Below, in pieces: positions 1 to 11,054 of a stretch of DNA of 64,000 nucleotides (positions are counted from its first letter, which is position 1; every line of letters begins with the position of its first letter). The stretch is from Phymatolithon calcareum (taxonomy: Eukaryota; Rhodophyta; Florideophyceae; Hapalidiales). A program made the translations under genes and the position numbers. The DNA lies in contig OZ345363.1 of the NCBI GenBank assembly GCA_977006965.1, positions 1,488,001 to 1,552,000 of the forward strand, written 5' to 3'. The notes beneath the pieces were generated by a model that was not told the origin of the DNA, did no database searches, and worked only from the letters and a program-made list of their open reading frames with translations.

Positions 1-1171
1 CACGTACGTGTATTTGGCATAAAGTGTTGGAACGTTATGCCGAAAAAGAAGGTTAAGAAACTAGATTCTCGAACTCGTGAGGCCATTATGCTGGGATATG
101 CGACTTCGTCCAAAGGATATAAGCTGTGGGATCAAAGCTCCAAGAAGGTGATTGTGTCAAGGGATGTGACGTTCGACGAATCGGATTGCGGATTAGGTGA
201 GGCTGAAACGGATGTATCCACTGACATTCCAGTCGACGGAGTCGTCCAAGCATGCGAGGATACGGTTGAAGCTATGGACACTTCGGAGGAAAACAACAAA
301 AACCTCGACGTGACTAACGAAGCAGGGCAGCAGGCGCACGATGCAGAACAACCAACAGCACAACCGGCATCTGAAGTAACTACACCGATGATCGCCAAAC
401 CCATTCTGCGCAGGTCAGCTCGGGTCTCAAAACCACCCACTGACTTCTGGAGAGCTCCCCCGCACACTGCAATGCTTGCCTTCGAATCTGTCAATCTCGC
501 ATCGGAATCCGCTTTGTCTTCTCATCAAATACCTCAGACTTTTAAGGAAGCGACTTCAAATGAGAATGTCGACTTCTGGTCTCCAGCCATCGAGAAAGAA
601 CATTCGTCACTCGTCCATAACAATACCTGGAAACTGGTTCCGCGCAACTCCGACATGAACGTGCTACCGTGCAAGTATGTCTTCAAGGTCAAGGATACAG
701 GCCCAAAAGTCCGAATTGTGGCAAAAGGGTTCCGACAGGTGCATGGGGTGGACTACGGTGAAACGTATGCCCCAGTCGTGAAATTCACCTCGATTCGTAT
801 CCTACTTGCAACGGTTGCTGTCCATGATCTGGAACTCTACCAAATGGATGTTGTGACAGCGTTCCTGCATGGTGACCTTGACGAAGACATCTACATGGAA
901 GTTCCTGCCGGATGTCGAGATCCCAAGCGTCCCAACCTTGTTTGCAAGCTCTTGAAGGCACTATACGGCCTGAAGCAAGCTCCGCGGCAATGGCATGCCA
1001 AGATCGACAAGTTCCTCATCGACGAGCTCGGCTTCTCAAGCAGTCCCAACGATCGTCCGGCACAAATCAAACAGCATCATGATCATCGCACTGTATATGG
1101 ATGATTTACAGATTGCTGGAAACGACACCTCTGCAATTTCGTGGATCAAGGGGGAGCTGAACAAGCGGTTC
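1..1171 (+). pseudogene. copia element A1, partial pol (INT C-terminus to RT)
   Basis: The open frame enters from before base 1 and runs to 1104, so the ATG at 37 is not a true start. It encodes the last part of integrase (PKKKVKKLDSRTRE), the variable hinge, and reverse transcriptase from VLPCKYVFKVKDTGPK through the first catalytic aspartate (QMDVVTAFLHGD) to YGLKQAPRQWH. Compared with copy A4, 11 bases are missing near 1057, which shifts the frame just before the Y-x-DD box; the shifted reading reaches YMDDLQIAGN. At 1171 the RT is cut by the 5' LTR of A2, preceded by GGTTC. No RNase H or 3' LTR of this copy was found. Non-functional. Confidence 0.93.
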
Positions 1172-1610
1172 TGTTGGAAATGTGATTGCTTTGAGCTCTA
1201 GTCCCAAACACACTTCAATATGAAGGTATGATCTCGGCACACGTGTACACGTCTCAATTTGAAAGTCAAAGTGTCTAAGAAGTTTGAATCAAGTAAATTG
1301 GCAGTGACACATGTCAAAGTACGATAAGAGTAAATCTTACTCCCCTCACTCAGTAGATGATTCTTGATTTTTTATGTTACACATGTCATATAATAGTATG
1401 ACAAATTTGTTTAGGGTTTGTTTGTCTCCGTCGTCAATTAGGGTTTTGATCAAGTCTGGTTGTGCTCTCAGGTCTATATAGTCTTGACCTGAGGTCCACC
1501 AAGTGAATAAACCAAGGAACTCATTCACTCACAACTCATCTTCTATTCAACCAATTCATTCCAACTAAACTTTTTCCTTCACCTCATCTCCTCCCTAACC
1601 TCCAACAACT
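1172..1610 (+). repeat. 5' LTR of copia element A2
   Basis: Begins TGTTGGAAATGTG and ends CCTCCAACAACT directly before the primer-binding site, so the final A of the usual ACA end is mutated. Contains a TATATA box (1475-1480) and an AATAAA (1506-1511) about 30 bp further on, the usual place for promoter and poly(A) signal of a copia LTR. It interrupts the RT of A1 after GGTTC (1167-1171). The matching right-hand duplication is lost because A2 has no 3' LTR. Confidence 0.9.
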
Positions 1611-1624
1611 GGTTATCGGCCCAG
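1611..1624 (+). other. primer-binding site of A2 (tRNA-iMet anticodon-arm type)
   Basis: GGTTATCGGCCCAG abuts the LTR. It differs at one base from the A5/A7/A9 version (reverse complement CTGGGCCCATAACC), which equals the anticodon stem-loop of eukaryotic initiator tRNA-Met. This is the primer class known from Drosophila copia, which is primed by a 5' half of tRNA-iMet. Confidence 0.85.
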
Positions 1625-2068
1625 ACAACGCACCTCAACTACCGCGTTTCATCATCATCGTCATCATCTCCGGGGTTCTCCTTCGCCCCCGATCTGTCTC
1701 TGTCTGATCTTTCTGCTTGCGTATCCTTGACAAGAATCGTTGATTCTTGCTCGGCCCCCTTCAGAATTTCCTTGTCTCCGATTCTCCTGCTCGCGTATCC
1801 TCGTTAAGTATCTCTGATCCTTACGGGGCCCGCTTGAGGGGATCACAAAGCGTCTTGCAGTGCGCGTTGCCGGCTGCAGGTTCAGGTGTACCAAAACGCC
1901 ACAAGGGGTATACGGCCATTGAGCCATCCCCCGATCAAGGTCCAGGTCACATTGACTTGAAGGAACTTCTTATACGGGATAGATTGCCTTGATAGTTAAC
2001 TTCGGTTGACTCGCAGTGGACTCCCCGAACGGATTTTCGAGGAGAATAGAAGACCCACACTCCCCAAA

Positions 2069-3894
2069 ATGGATAACTCGCAAGGAACTCTGAAGGTCGA
2101 GAAACTCAATGAGACCAATTTCCATGCTTGGAAACAGAAAATTCAGCTAGTACTATCATTCCGCGAACTCCACGAGTTCATAGAGGACGATCCACCAGCA
2201 CGAGATTCCGACGATTTCAAGCTCTTGCGTCGTAATGACAATAAAATTCAGCTAGTACTATCATTCCGCGAACTTGATGAACACATTGAGGACGATCCAC
2301 CAGCACGGGACTCGGACGATTTCACTCTCTGGCGTCGAAGTGACAACAAGGCAAAGGCTATTATCGGTCTCTCGCTTTTAGACGAACATCTCGAGCATGT
2401 CCAGGATGTCGAGACGGCCAAAGAAATGTGGACATCGATTCTCAATATCTTCGAACGACACACTCTTTTGAACAAACTGGCCGCTAGATGCAAGTTCTAC
2501 ACTGGCACTTTGCTCGAAGACGAGAAAATACTGCCCTATACGAACAGCATTCGCCAACTTGCATCCACCCTCAAGTCAATGGGTGTCGATATCGACGATA
2601 AAGAAATGGCCATGGCTGTATTGAACGGACTTCCCGAACGCTACGACAGCTTGATAAGTGCACTTGATGCTCTCGGCAATGAAGACGAATCATTCTCACT
2701 TGAATTCGTCAAGAGTCGACTACTCCAGGAAGAGCAACGCATGTCAATGCGTGTCGAAGCATCAACCGTCAAAGCAGAGACTGCTGCACTTTTCACTGCC
2801 AGACGCGATGGAGAACGAATTCGTGACTACTGTGAACATTGTCATCGATCTGGACATAGAAGTGTGAAATGTTGGACCAAGTTTCCACACCTTGCTCCTG
2901 AAGGATACAAAAATCGGAATGGAAAGCAAACGAAACCAGCTGCATTCCTGACCGATGAATCTGAACATGTTCGAGTTATGTCCGATTCCGACTTTGTATG
3001 CCTGATGGTCAAGGTGCGCGATTCTGATATTTCCGAGAAGTCAAAGTCATGGATCATTGACTCTGGTAGTACATCGCATATGACGTTCGATCGTTCAATC
3101 TTCTGCTCATACACTAGAATGTCTTCAACCGTCGAAATGGGAACCAAAGTACAGGCCACAATCGCTGGAAAAGGTGATGTCATCATTACGCTTAACGTGA
3201 ACGGCAAATCGTTAAAACGAAAGCTCAAGGACATTATGCACATACCCGACTTTGGATACTCTCTATTGTCTGTCTCGAAAATGGATGAGTACGACTATGG
3301 TATATCGTTCAAGAACAGCCGTTGCTATGTTAAAGCTCATCATGACACTATCGCAACAGGTACTCTACGCAAAAGTCTCTACTCTCTAGACCTTGCAGAC
3401 GGAAATAAACTTAACCAAGTTTCCTGTTTCGCGAGCCTACAGCTCTGGCATGAACGACTTGCGCATGTTGACCACACTGGAATTACCGGAATGGTGAACC
3501 ATGGGGTGGTGAAAGGTGTAAAGATTGCTCCCAACTCACAGTCCACAAATCCATGTAATGGTTGTCTTGCCGGCAAAGGTCATCGTGCTCCGATTCCAAA
3601 GTCCAGTAGTTCTCGCTCCACCGCTGTTCTCGATCTCGTACATTCAGACGTTCTTGGTCCTATCGACATTCCGTCCCTTGGAGGATCACAGTGCTTCATC
3701 ACATTCATCGATGATCACTCCAAGTGGACCACGGTATTCACCATGCGAAAGAAATCGGAGAGCTTTGAGTGTTTTCGGAAGTTTCACAAGTACGCTAAAA
3801 CCCTTCGGGTCTCAAAACCACCAACTGACTTCTGGAACGCTCCCTCGCATACTGCTATGCTGGCCCTCGAGTTCGTCAACCTTGCATCTGAAAC
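2069..3894 (+). pseudogene. copia element A2 gag-PR-INT, internally deleted
   Basis: Starts at the lineage's MDNSQGTLKVEKLN start codon; the frame is open from 2006, but the homologous copies start here. Visible in order: Gag helices, CCHC knuckle CEHCHRSGHRSVKC, protease IIDSGSTSHM, GAG-preintegrase HHCC (LWHERLAHV, CNGCLAGKGH) and the first part of the integrase core (VHSDVLGP, FIDDHSKWT). Two rearrangements are visible. A 105-bp segment of gag is duplicated in tandem (2138-2242 and 2243-2347), adding 35 codons in frame. At about 3800 the sequence jumps in frame from integrase FHKYAKT to the hinge motif RVSKPPTDFW, deleting most of the integrase active site. At 3895 the element stops against the LTR of A3. 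RT and RNase H are absent, so it cannot be autonomous. Confidence 0.92.
2138..2347 (+). repeat. 105-bp in-frame tandem duplication inside gag of A2
   Basis: Two adjacent copies share the run AAAATTCAGCTAGTACTATC. Each encodes a 35-residue unit KIQLVLSFREL...DDF..RR.DN, found once in A4, A5 and A9. The copies differ at several positions (for example HEFIEDD versus DEHIEDD), so the event is old or came from recombination between diverged templates. Confidence 0.9.
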
Positions 3895-4338
3895 TGTTGG
3901 AGAAGGTTAGGCAATTGATGAGGAGAAAGAAAAAGTTTGGTTGATGTGAAGTGGTTAAGAAGAAGCTGAGATAGGTGAGAATGAGTTCCTTGGTTTATTC
4001 ACTTGGCGGATCCCAGATCGAGCATATATTGACCTGAAAACTCAATCAACTTGATCAAAAACCCTAATTGACGACGGAGACACTCTAACCCTAAACAAAT
4101 TTGTCATAATATCATATGACACGTGTAACATGAAAAAATCAAAGATTATCTACTGAGTGAGGGGGGTATGATTATCATACTCTTATCATACTCTGACACG
4201 TGTCACTTCCAATCTTCTTGATTCAAAGTTCGGAGTCACTTTGACTTTCGACTTGACACGTGTACATGTGTACCGAGATCATTCCTTGATATTGAAGTGT
4301 GTTTGCGACCAGAGCTCCACGCCATCAAACTTGCAACA
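3895..4338 (-). repeat. 3' LTR of copia element A3 (minus strand)
   Basis: On the minus strand it starts TGTTGCAAGTTTGATGG at 4338 and ends CCTTCTCCAACA at 3895 (444 bp). It contains the lineage's ACACGTGT palindromes, the ATATAT promoter element and AATAAA. The polypurine tract AAGGGGGAG (minus strand) abuts it at 4339. Confidence 0.9.
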
Positions 4339-5356
4339 CTCCCCCTTGATCGAGGGACACTACGCCATTTGCTTGCATACTCCCATATCTTGAGCGAACT
4401 TGTCTGTCTTGATTCGATCGAGTGGCTTGGTTAGTGCATCAGCAACCATGGACTCAGTATTGCTGTACTTAATCGAGATCTTTCCTGTTGCAACAACATC
4501 ACGAACGTAGTGATATTGGATGTCAATATGCTTGTTGCGTTGAGTGATGGCAGAGTTCCTCCCGGTTGAGATGGCACTCTGACTATCGGTATACAAAGTC
4601 ATGACAGTGGGCTTCTGGAGACCTTGGATATCTGCGATAAGTCTTGACAGCCAAACAGCTTCCTTGGCGGCGGCACAGGAAGCGATGTACTCCGCTTCAC
4701 ATGTTGACGTGGCGACGATAGTTTGTTTCTTCGAACGCCAGCTTACGGCTCCCCCTGCAAGAAGGAACACATAGCCACTTGTTGATCGTCTTGTCTCACG
4801 ACAACCTGCCCAATCCGCGTCTGTGTACCCGATTGCCACCAAGCTCCCACTTGTACCGAACAGAATCCCATAGTCTCGAGTACCTGCAATGTACCGAAGA
4901 ACGCGCTTAACACCCATCCAGTGACGCTTTAAGGGTTTCTCGCAAAACGAAGAAAGCTTGCCGACCGAGTCCGAGATGTCTGGGCGAGTGCCGACCATCA
5001 AGTACATCAGGCTTCCGATAGCTGGACGCCGAACTAGTTTCCAGGTATTGTTATGGACGAGTGACGAATGTTCTTTCTCGATGGCTGGAGACCAGAAGTC
5101 GACATTCTCATATGAAGTCGCTTCCTTAAAGGTCTGAGGTATTTGATGAGAAGACAAAGCGAATTCCGATGCGAGATTGACAGATTCGAAGGCAAGCATT
5201 GCAGTGTGCAGGGGAGCTCTCCAGAAGTCAGTGGGTGGGTTTGAGGCACGAGCTGGCTTGCGCAGAATGGGTTTGGCGATCATCGGTGTAGTCACTTCAG
5301 ATGCCGGTTGTGCTGTTGGTTCTTCTGCATCGTGCGCCTGCTGCCCTTCTTCGAAG
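4339..5356 (-). pseudogene. copia element A3 body: hinge fused to RNase H, RT deleted
   Basis: Minus-strand open frame (ATG at 5295, but homology runs to 5356). It reads hinge (EGQQAHDAEEPTAQ, PPTDFWRAP, EKEHSSLVHNNTWKLV) and then passes in frame at about 5033 into RPAIGSLMYLMVGTRPDIS and the RNase H domain. RNase H residues are kept: GYTDADWAG, STCEAEYIASC, LYTDSQSAI. About 270 residues, including the whole RT palm with the YVDD box, are missing without a frameshift. The polypurine tract (4339-4350) and 3' LTR follow; gag, PR, INT and the 5' LTR are absent. The right end is joined at 5357 to the truncated LTR of A4. Confidence 0.9.
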
Positions 5357-5667
5357 TGACACGTGTCAGACTATGATAAGGGTATGATAATCATACCTCT
5401 CTCACTCAATTGATAATCTTTGATTTTTTCAAGTTACACGTGTCATATGATATTATGACAAATTTGTTTAGGGTTAGTATGTCTCCGTCGTCAATTAGAT
5501 TTTTGATCAAGTCTTGTTGCGTTCTCAGGTCTATATAGTCTAGACCTGAGGTTCGCCAAGCGAATAAACTAAGGAACTCATTCACTCACAACTAATCTTC
5601 CACTCAACTAATTCACTCGAACTAAACTTTTTCCTTCACCTCATCTCCTCCCTAACCTCCAACAACA
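5357..5667 (+). repeat. truncated 5' LTR of copia element A4
   Basis: Lacks about the first 130 bases of a lineage A LTR. It starts at the internal palindrome TGACACGTGTCA and continues through the GTATGATAATCATAC-type dyad, the CTATATAG box and AATAAA to the terminal CCAACAACA. The primer-binding site follows at once (5668-5681, GGTTGTGGGCCCAG, one mismatch to A5). Confidence 0.88.
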
Positions 5668-5940
5668 GGTTGTGGGCCCAGACAACGCACCTCAACTACC
5701 GCGTTTCATCGTCATCGTCATCATCTCCGGGGCTCTCCTTCACCCCCGATCTGTCTTTGTCTGATCTTTCTGCTTGCGCATCCTTGTCAAGAATCGTTGA
5801 TTCTTGCTCGGCCCGCTTCAGAAGATCCTTGTCTCCGATTCTCCTGTTCGCGTATCCTCTTTAAGCATCTCTGATTCTTTCGGGGCCCGCTCCAAGGGAT
5901 CACTAAGCGTCTTGCAGTGCGCGTTGCCGGCTGCAGGTTC

Positions 5941-6382
5941 TGTTATTGGAGGTTATGGAAGGGATGAAATGAAGAGAAAAGTTTGGTTGATGTGAAATGG
6001 TTGCTTGGATTTTAGTCGAGCCGAGTCTCGGAACCTGGCTATATAGAACTCAAAATCAGATCTAAAGTGGCTCCCACATGCTAGATCTAATTATGGGCCC
6101 TTAGTGGACGACGGAGACCCATTAACCCTAAACAAATCTATCATAACACTATCATATTGTATGACACGTGTAATATACCAAAATGCATCATTTTTGATAC
6201 TGAGTCAGGGAGTATGATTATCATACTCCAATCATGTTCTGACACGTGTCATAGCCAAACTTACTATCTCATCATTTCGAATCATCTGTGCAAAATCGAT
6301 GACACGTGTACACGTGTACCGAGATCACAACATTCTAATGAAGTGTTCTGTGAAAGATTACAAAGCAGATACACTTGCAACA
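5941..6382 (-). repeat. 3' LTR of A5
   Basis: 442 bp, TG/CA ends, essentially identical to 11069-11510. Contains two GACACGTGT elements, the ACACGTGTACACGTGT double palindrome and CTATATAG. The polypurine tract with AAGGGGGAG (minus strand) sits directly inside. Confidence 0.95.
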
Positions 6383-6403
6383 CTCCCCCTTGATCGAGGA
6401 ACA

Positions 6404-9400
6404 CTATAAGTCTTGGCTGCATACTCCCATTGCTTGTGCGAACTTGACAGTCTTGACGCGATCAAGTGGCTTCGTTAATGCATCGGCTACCATTGACTCA
6501 GTCTTGCAGTACTCGATCTTAAACTGCCCGGTTGCAACCACGTGTCGTACATAGTGATATTGTATGTCGATGTGCTTGTTGCGCTGAGTGATAGCGGTGC
6601 TTCTTCCGGTGGCAATTGCGCTTTGACTGTCTGTGTAGAGAGTCATATGGATGGGCTTGTCGAGTCTATGTATATCGGCGATAAGTCTTGAAAGCCAAAC
6701 AGCTTCTTTCGCTGCGGCACATGAGGCGATATACTCCGCTTCGCACGTTGAAGTTGCGACGATTGTCTGCTTCCTGGAACGCCAGCTTATGGCTCCCCCT
6801 GCGAGTAAGAACACATAGCCACTTGTAGAACGCCGAGTCCTGAGGCATCCTGCCCAATCCGAGTCAGTATAGCCAATTGGGGTTAAAAGGGTGTCTGAAC
6901 CAAAGAGAATTCCGTGGTCTTGAGTACCTGCGATGTATCGAAAAACACGCTTGACAGCCATCCAGTGACGTGTAAGAGGCTTTTCGGAAAACGAAGATAA
7001 CTTGCCGACCGCGTCCGAGATGTCTGGACGAGTGCCCACCATCAAGTACATGAGACTACCAATGGCCGGACGGTATGGAACCTCGTCGGCGACGGACTCG
7101 GTGATATCGACTTCAGCGATCTCGGTCGCGTTATAGCTGGACTCCATTGGGGTAAGCGCTGGTTTGGCATTTTCCATGTTGAATCGTTCCAGTACCGACT
7201 GAGCATACACTGACTGCGAGAGATGAAGGTTCCGAAGCTTTCGATTGCGACGGATCTCAAGTCCAAGGCATACACTTGCCTCACCAAGGTCTTTCATCTC
7301 GAATCGCTTGTTCAGCTCCCCCTTGATCCAGGAAATTGAGGACGTGTCGTTTCCGGCAATTAGCAAGTCATCAACGTACAAGGCGATGATCATGATACTG
7401 TCAGACTTGTGCCGCACATACAGACATGGATCATTGGGGCTGCTGGAGAACTCAAGCTCGTCGATGAGAAACGTGTCAATTTTCGCATGCCATTGTCGAG
7501 GTGCTTGCTTCAACCCGTAGAGTGCTTTTAGAAGCTTGCAAACAAGGTCAGGACGCTTGGGATCTCGAAAGCCAGCTGGAACTTCCATGTAGATGTCTTC
7601 GTCGAGGTCGCCGTGCAAGAAGGCCGTCACCACGTCCATTTGGAATAACTCCAGGTCATGGACTGCAACAGTTGCAAGTAGGATACGGATCGACGTGAAC
7701 TTGACGACGGGGGCATACGTTTCTCCGTAGTCCACCCCATGCACCTGTCGGAATCCTTTTGCAACGATACGAACTTTTGGACCTGTATCCTTAACTTTAA
7801 AGACATACTTGCATGGCAAGACGTTCATGTCGGAGTTGCGGGGAACCAGCTTCCAAGTGTTGTTACGGGTGAGTGACGAGTGTACCTTCTCGATGGCGAG
7901 AGACCAAAAGTCGATATTATCAGTTGAAGTCGCTTCTTTGAAGGTCTGCGGCACTTGATGAAAAGACATATGGCTTTCAGATGCTAGGTTGAGAGACTCG
8001 AAGGCAAGCATTGCCGTATGCGAAGGAGCATTCCAAAAATCAGTTGGTGGTTTGGATACTCGAGCTGACCTACGCAAAATTGGTTTTGCGATCGTTGGTG
8101 TAGCTTCGTCAGAACCTCGTGCAGGTACGGATTGTTCGTGCTCGGCTGCTTGTTCGCTTTCATCACTGTTCTTATCTAAGTCATTGTTCGCCTCTTCCGA
8201 CATCTGCTTTGCTTCCGCCGTATGCTCATGTATTTCGGAATTTTCGACTTCAGGAGTTCCAGAGAACACGTCCATTTCAGCATGACTTATTCTGCAATCT
8301 GATTCGTCGAACGTCACGTCCCGTGACACAATCACCTTTCTCAACTCTGGATCCCAAAGCTTATACCCTTTCGAAGAGAACGCATATCCCAGCATAACCG
8401 CTTCACGAGTACGAGAGTCAAGTTTCTTCACTTTCTTTTTCGGAATCACATACCAGCACTTTGCGCCAAACACACGCAAGTGTCCCAAATCTGGAGCGGT
8501 ACTCATCCATATGTGATGAGGGGTTGTGTTCGAAGAAAGTCCTCGTGAAGTAACTCGATTACGGACATACACAGCAGTTGCAAGTGCTTCAGCCCAGAAC
8601 TTCTTCTCGATGCTTCTGTGGTGAAGCATCGAGCGCACCAAGCTGAGAAGTGTGCGGTTCATGCGCTCAGCCACCCCATTTTGTTGTGGGGTGTATGCAA
8701 CTGTAAGCTGCTGGTGGATACCGTGTTCTAAAAGATATGCTTGGAACTCGTTGGAAAGGTACTCGCCTCCATTGTCTGTCCGAATTACTTTGAGCTTTGT
8801 TCCTGTGTGTGTCTCAGCGTACTTGTGAAACTTTCGAAAGCACTCAAAGCTCTCCGATTTCCGCCGCATAGTGAATGTCCTAGTCCATTTGGAGTAGTCA
8901 TCTATAAATGTGATGAAATACTGAGAGCCTCCAAGAGATGGAATATCTACTGGACCGAGAACGTCGGAATGAACGAGATCAAGGACAGACTTTGAACTAG
9001 AGCTACTGGTCTTTGGAATGGGATCACGATGACCTTTCCCTGCAATGCAGCCTTCACATGGGTGAGGTGATTTTGGACTGGGAGAAATGCTAATACCTTT
9101 AACCACCCCATGACGTACCATATCAGAAATGCCGGAAGGGTGAACATGAGCGAGACGTTCATGCCAGAGTTGGAGACTAGCAAAACAGGAAACTTCGTTA
9201 AGTTTATTTTCATCTCCAAGATCAAGTGAATACAAACTCTTGCGTAAAGTACCTGATGCAATAGTTACGTCATGCGCCTTAACAAAGCATCGACTGTTTT
9301 TGAACATTATTCCGTACCCATGCTCATCCATTTTGGAAACTGACAGTAGAGAGTATCCAAAGTCTGGAATATGCATCACATCTCTCAGCTTGCATTTCGA

Positions 9401-10438
9401 CATTTTGCCACCAACATTGAGAGTAATGATAACATCTCCTTTTCCAGCGATTGTGGCTGTTGCTCTAGTTCCCATTTCGACAGTTGAAGACAATTCAGTA
9501 TAAGAGCAAAAGATTGAACGATCGAAAGTCATGTGCGATGTGCTACCAGAGTCTATGATCCAGGACTTAGATTTTTGAGGAATGTTGGAATTGCGCACGT
9601 TGGCCATCAGGCATACAAAGTCGGAATCAGACATGGCACGAATGGGCTCTGATTCGTCAGTAACAAATGCAGCTGGTTTGGCTGGCTTTGCATTTCGACG
9701 TTTGTATCCTTCAGGGGCGAGGTGCGGAAATTTTCTCCAGCACTTCAGCGCGTGATGTCCGGGTCGATGACAATGGTCGCAGTAGTCACGAATTCGTTCC
9801 CCATCGCGTCTCGCAGTGAATAGAGCAGCAGTCTCGGCTTTAACTGTTGATGCTTCGATGCGCATTGACATGCGTTGTTCTTCTTGCAAGAGTCTGCTTT
9901 TTACGAAGTCGAGAGAGAATGATTCATCTTCATTGCCGAGCGCATCTAATGCACTGATCAAGCTGCCGTAGCGTTCCGGGAGACCGTTGAGCACAGCCAT
10001 TGCCATTTCCTTATCGTCAATATCGACGCCCATTGACTTGAGGGTGGACGCGAGTTGTCGAATACGGTTGGTGTAGGGCAATATTTTCTCCTCTTCTTGC
10101 ATTGTTGCAGTGTAGAACTTTCGACGAGCGGCCAATTTATTTAAAAGAGTGTGTCGCTCGAAGATGTTGAGAATTGAAGACCACATTTCTTTTGCCGTTT
10201 CCACATCTCGTACATGTTCGAGATGTTCGTCCGAGAGAGAAAGTCCGATAATGGCCTTTGCCTTTTTGTCACTTCGACGCCAGACAGTGAAATCGTCAGA
10301 GTCCCGTGCCGGTGGATCGTCTTCGATGTGTTCATCAAGTTCGCGGAATGAGAGTACAAGCTGAATCTTATGTTTCCAAGAGTGGAAATTGGTCTCATTG
10401 AGTTTATCGACCTTCAGCGATGCTTGCGTACTGTCCAT
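6404..10438 (-). CDS. Gag-Pol polyprotein of copia element A5 (1344 aa)
   Basis: Single frame with no frameshift. The frame is open 23 codons further upstream, but the start MDSTQASLKVDKLNETNF matches the start of A2, A4 and A9. Domains by residue: Gag/UBN2-like helices 1-205; CCHC knuckle 220-233 (CDHCHRPGHHALKC); aspartic protease with DSGS at 296-299; integrase zinc module HHCC 425-463; integrase core with D492, D555 (RTDNGGEY) and E591 (NGVAERMNRT); variable hinge 715-800; RT from about 860 with D934 and YVDD 1021-1024; RNase H with D1192, E1233 and D1270. The order PR-INT-RT-RH defines Ty1/copia. Every catalytic residue I looked for is present. Gag and Pol share one frame, so an excess of Gag must come from another mechanism, such as splicing or processing; none is visible. 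Confidence 0.96.
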   Translation of the reverse strand: MDSTQASLKVDKLNETNFHSWKHKIQLVLSFRELDEHIEDDPPARDSDDFTVWRRSDKKAKAIIGLSLSDEHLEHVRDVETAKEMWSSILNIFERHTLLNKLAARRKFYTATMQEEEKILPYTNRIRQLASTLKSMGVDIDDKEMAMAVLNGLPERYGSLISALDALGNEDESFSLDFVKSRLLQEEQRMSMRIEASTVKAETAALFTARRDGERIRDYCDHCHRPGHHALKCWRKFPHLAPEGYKRRNAKPAKPAAFVTDESEPIRAMSDSDFVCLMANVRNSNIPQKSKSWIIDSGSTSHMTFDRSIFCSYTELSSTVEMGTRATATIAGKGDVIITLNVGGKMSKCKLRDVMHIPDFGYSLLSVSKMDEHGYGIMFKNSRCFVKAHDVTIASGTLRKSLYSLDLGDENKLNEVSCFASLQLWHERLAHVHPSGISDMVRHGVVKGISISPSPKSPHPCEGCIAGKGHRDPIPKTSSSSSKSVLDLVHSDVLGPVDIPSLGGSQYFITFIDDYSKWTRTFTMRRKSESFECFRKFHKYAETHTGTKLKVIRTDNGGEYLSNEFQAYLLEHGIHQQLTVAYTPQQNGVAERMNRTLLSLVRSMLHHRSIEKKFWAEALATAVYVRNRVTSRGLSSNTTPHHIWMSTAPDLGHLRVFGAKCWYVIPKKKVKKLDSRTREAVMLGYAFSSKGYKLWDPELRKVIVSRDVTFDESDCRISHAEMDVFSGTPEVENSEIHEHTAEAKQMSEEANNDLDKNSDESEQAAEHEQSVPARGSDEATPTIAKPILRRSARVSKPPTDFWNAPSHTAMLAFESLNLASESHMSFHQVPQTFKEATSTDNIDFWSLAIEKVHSSLTRNNTWKLVPRNSDMNVLPCKYVFKVKDTGPKVRIVAKGFRQVHGVDYGETYAPVVKFTSIRILLATVAVHDLELFQMDVVTAFLHGDLDEDIYMEVPAGFRDPKRPDLVCKLLKALYGLKQAPRQWHAKIDTFLIDELEFSSSPNDPCLYVRHKSDSIMIIALYVDDLLIAGNDTSSISWIKGELNKRFEMKDLGEASVCLGLEIRRNRKLRNLHLSQSVYAQSVLERFNMENAKPALTPMESSYNATEIAEVDITESVADEVPYRPAIGSLMYLMVGTRPDISDAVGKLSSFSEKPLTRHWMAVKRVFRYIAGTQDHGILFGSDTLLTPIGYTDSDWAGCLRTRRSTSGYVFLLAGGAISWRSRKQTIVATSTCEAEYIASCAAAKEAVWLSRLIADIHRLDKPIHMTLYTDSQSAIATGRSTAITQRNKHIDIQYHYVRHVVATGQFKIEYCKTESMVADALTKPLDRVKTVKFAQAMGVCSQDL

Positions 10439-11054
10439 GATGGCACTTGGGGATCTTGAAAAATCTTGTCGAAATCCGTTCCGAGAGTCCACTGCGAGCC
10501 AACACAAGGTCAGCTGTCAAGGCAATCTATCCCGTATAAGAAGTCGCTTCGAATCAATATGACCGGGACCTTGATCTGGGGATGGCGCGAAGCCGTATAC
10601 CTCTTGTGGTGTTTTGGTACACCGGAACCTGCAGTCGGCAACACGTACTGCAAGACGTAATCTTCCACAACAAGAACAACAGAGTTGTCTTGCTTATCTG
10701 CTCGCTGACCGGGGGACCCTGAAAGAGTGGCCCGGGCAGCAGAGTCGAGATAAACACCTTGATTCAAGAACCCGAAAGAACCCCAACCGAGCGTCTGTGA
10801 CTGTGAAAGCCTGAGTGCTGCGATGTGAGAGGCTCTTTCGGGGCGAGGGTACCAGGGCGCGATATGTCCACAAAGGAGTACACCCTCTTCCTCGAACCAA
10901 GGGGCCAGCGGAAGACGAAAAAAAAAGACGGATGAAGAAGACGATACCGGAAGACGAAGATGACGGCGAATGAAGACGGCGGATGATGATCGCGGGCGAA
11001 GCAGGAGCCCGGGAGATGATGAAGATGATGAGCGCGGTGGTTGCTAAGCGCTGA
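10439..11054 (-). other. untranslated leader of A5
   Basis: About 615 bp between PBS and start codon. It holds the conserved block (CTGCAGGTTC.GGTGTACC, then GGCCATTGAGCC-like sequence) that all lineage A leaders share. It also has a purine-rich stretch near the PBS (GAAGACG/GATGAAGA repeats on the plus strand, 10910-11030). No extra ORF is convincing here, unlike in A9. Confidence 0.7.

Noticed and set aside
6404-10438. Many short frames on the plus strand inside A5
   Set aside because: Antisense shadows of the Gag-Pol frame without motifs or conserved starts.
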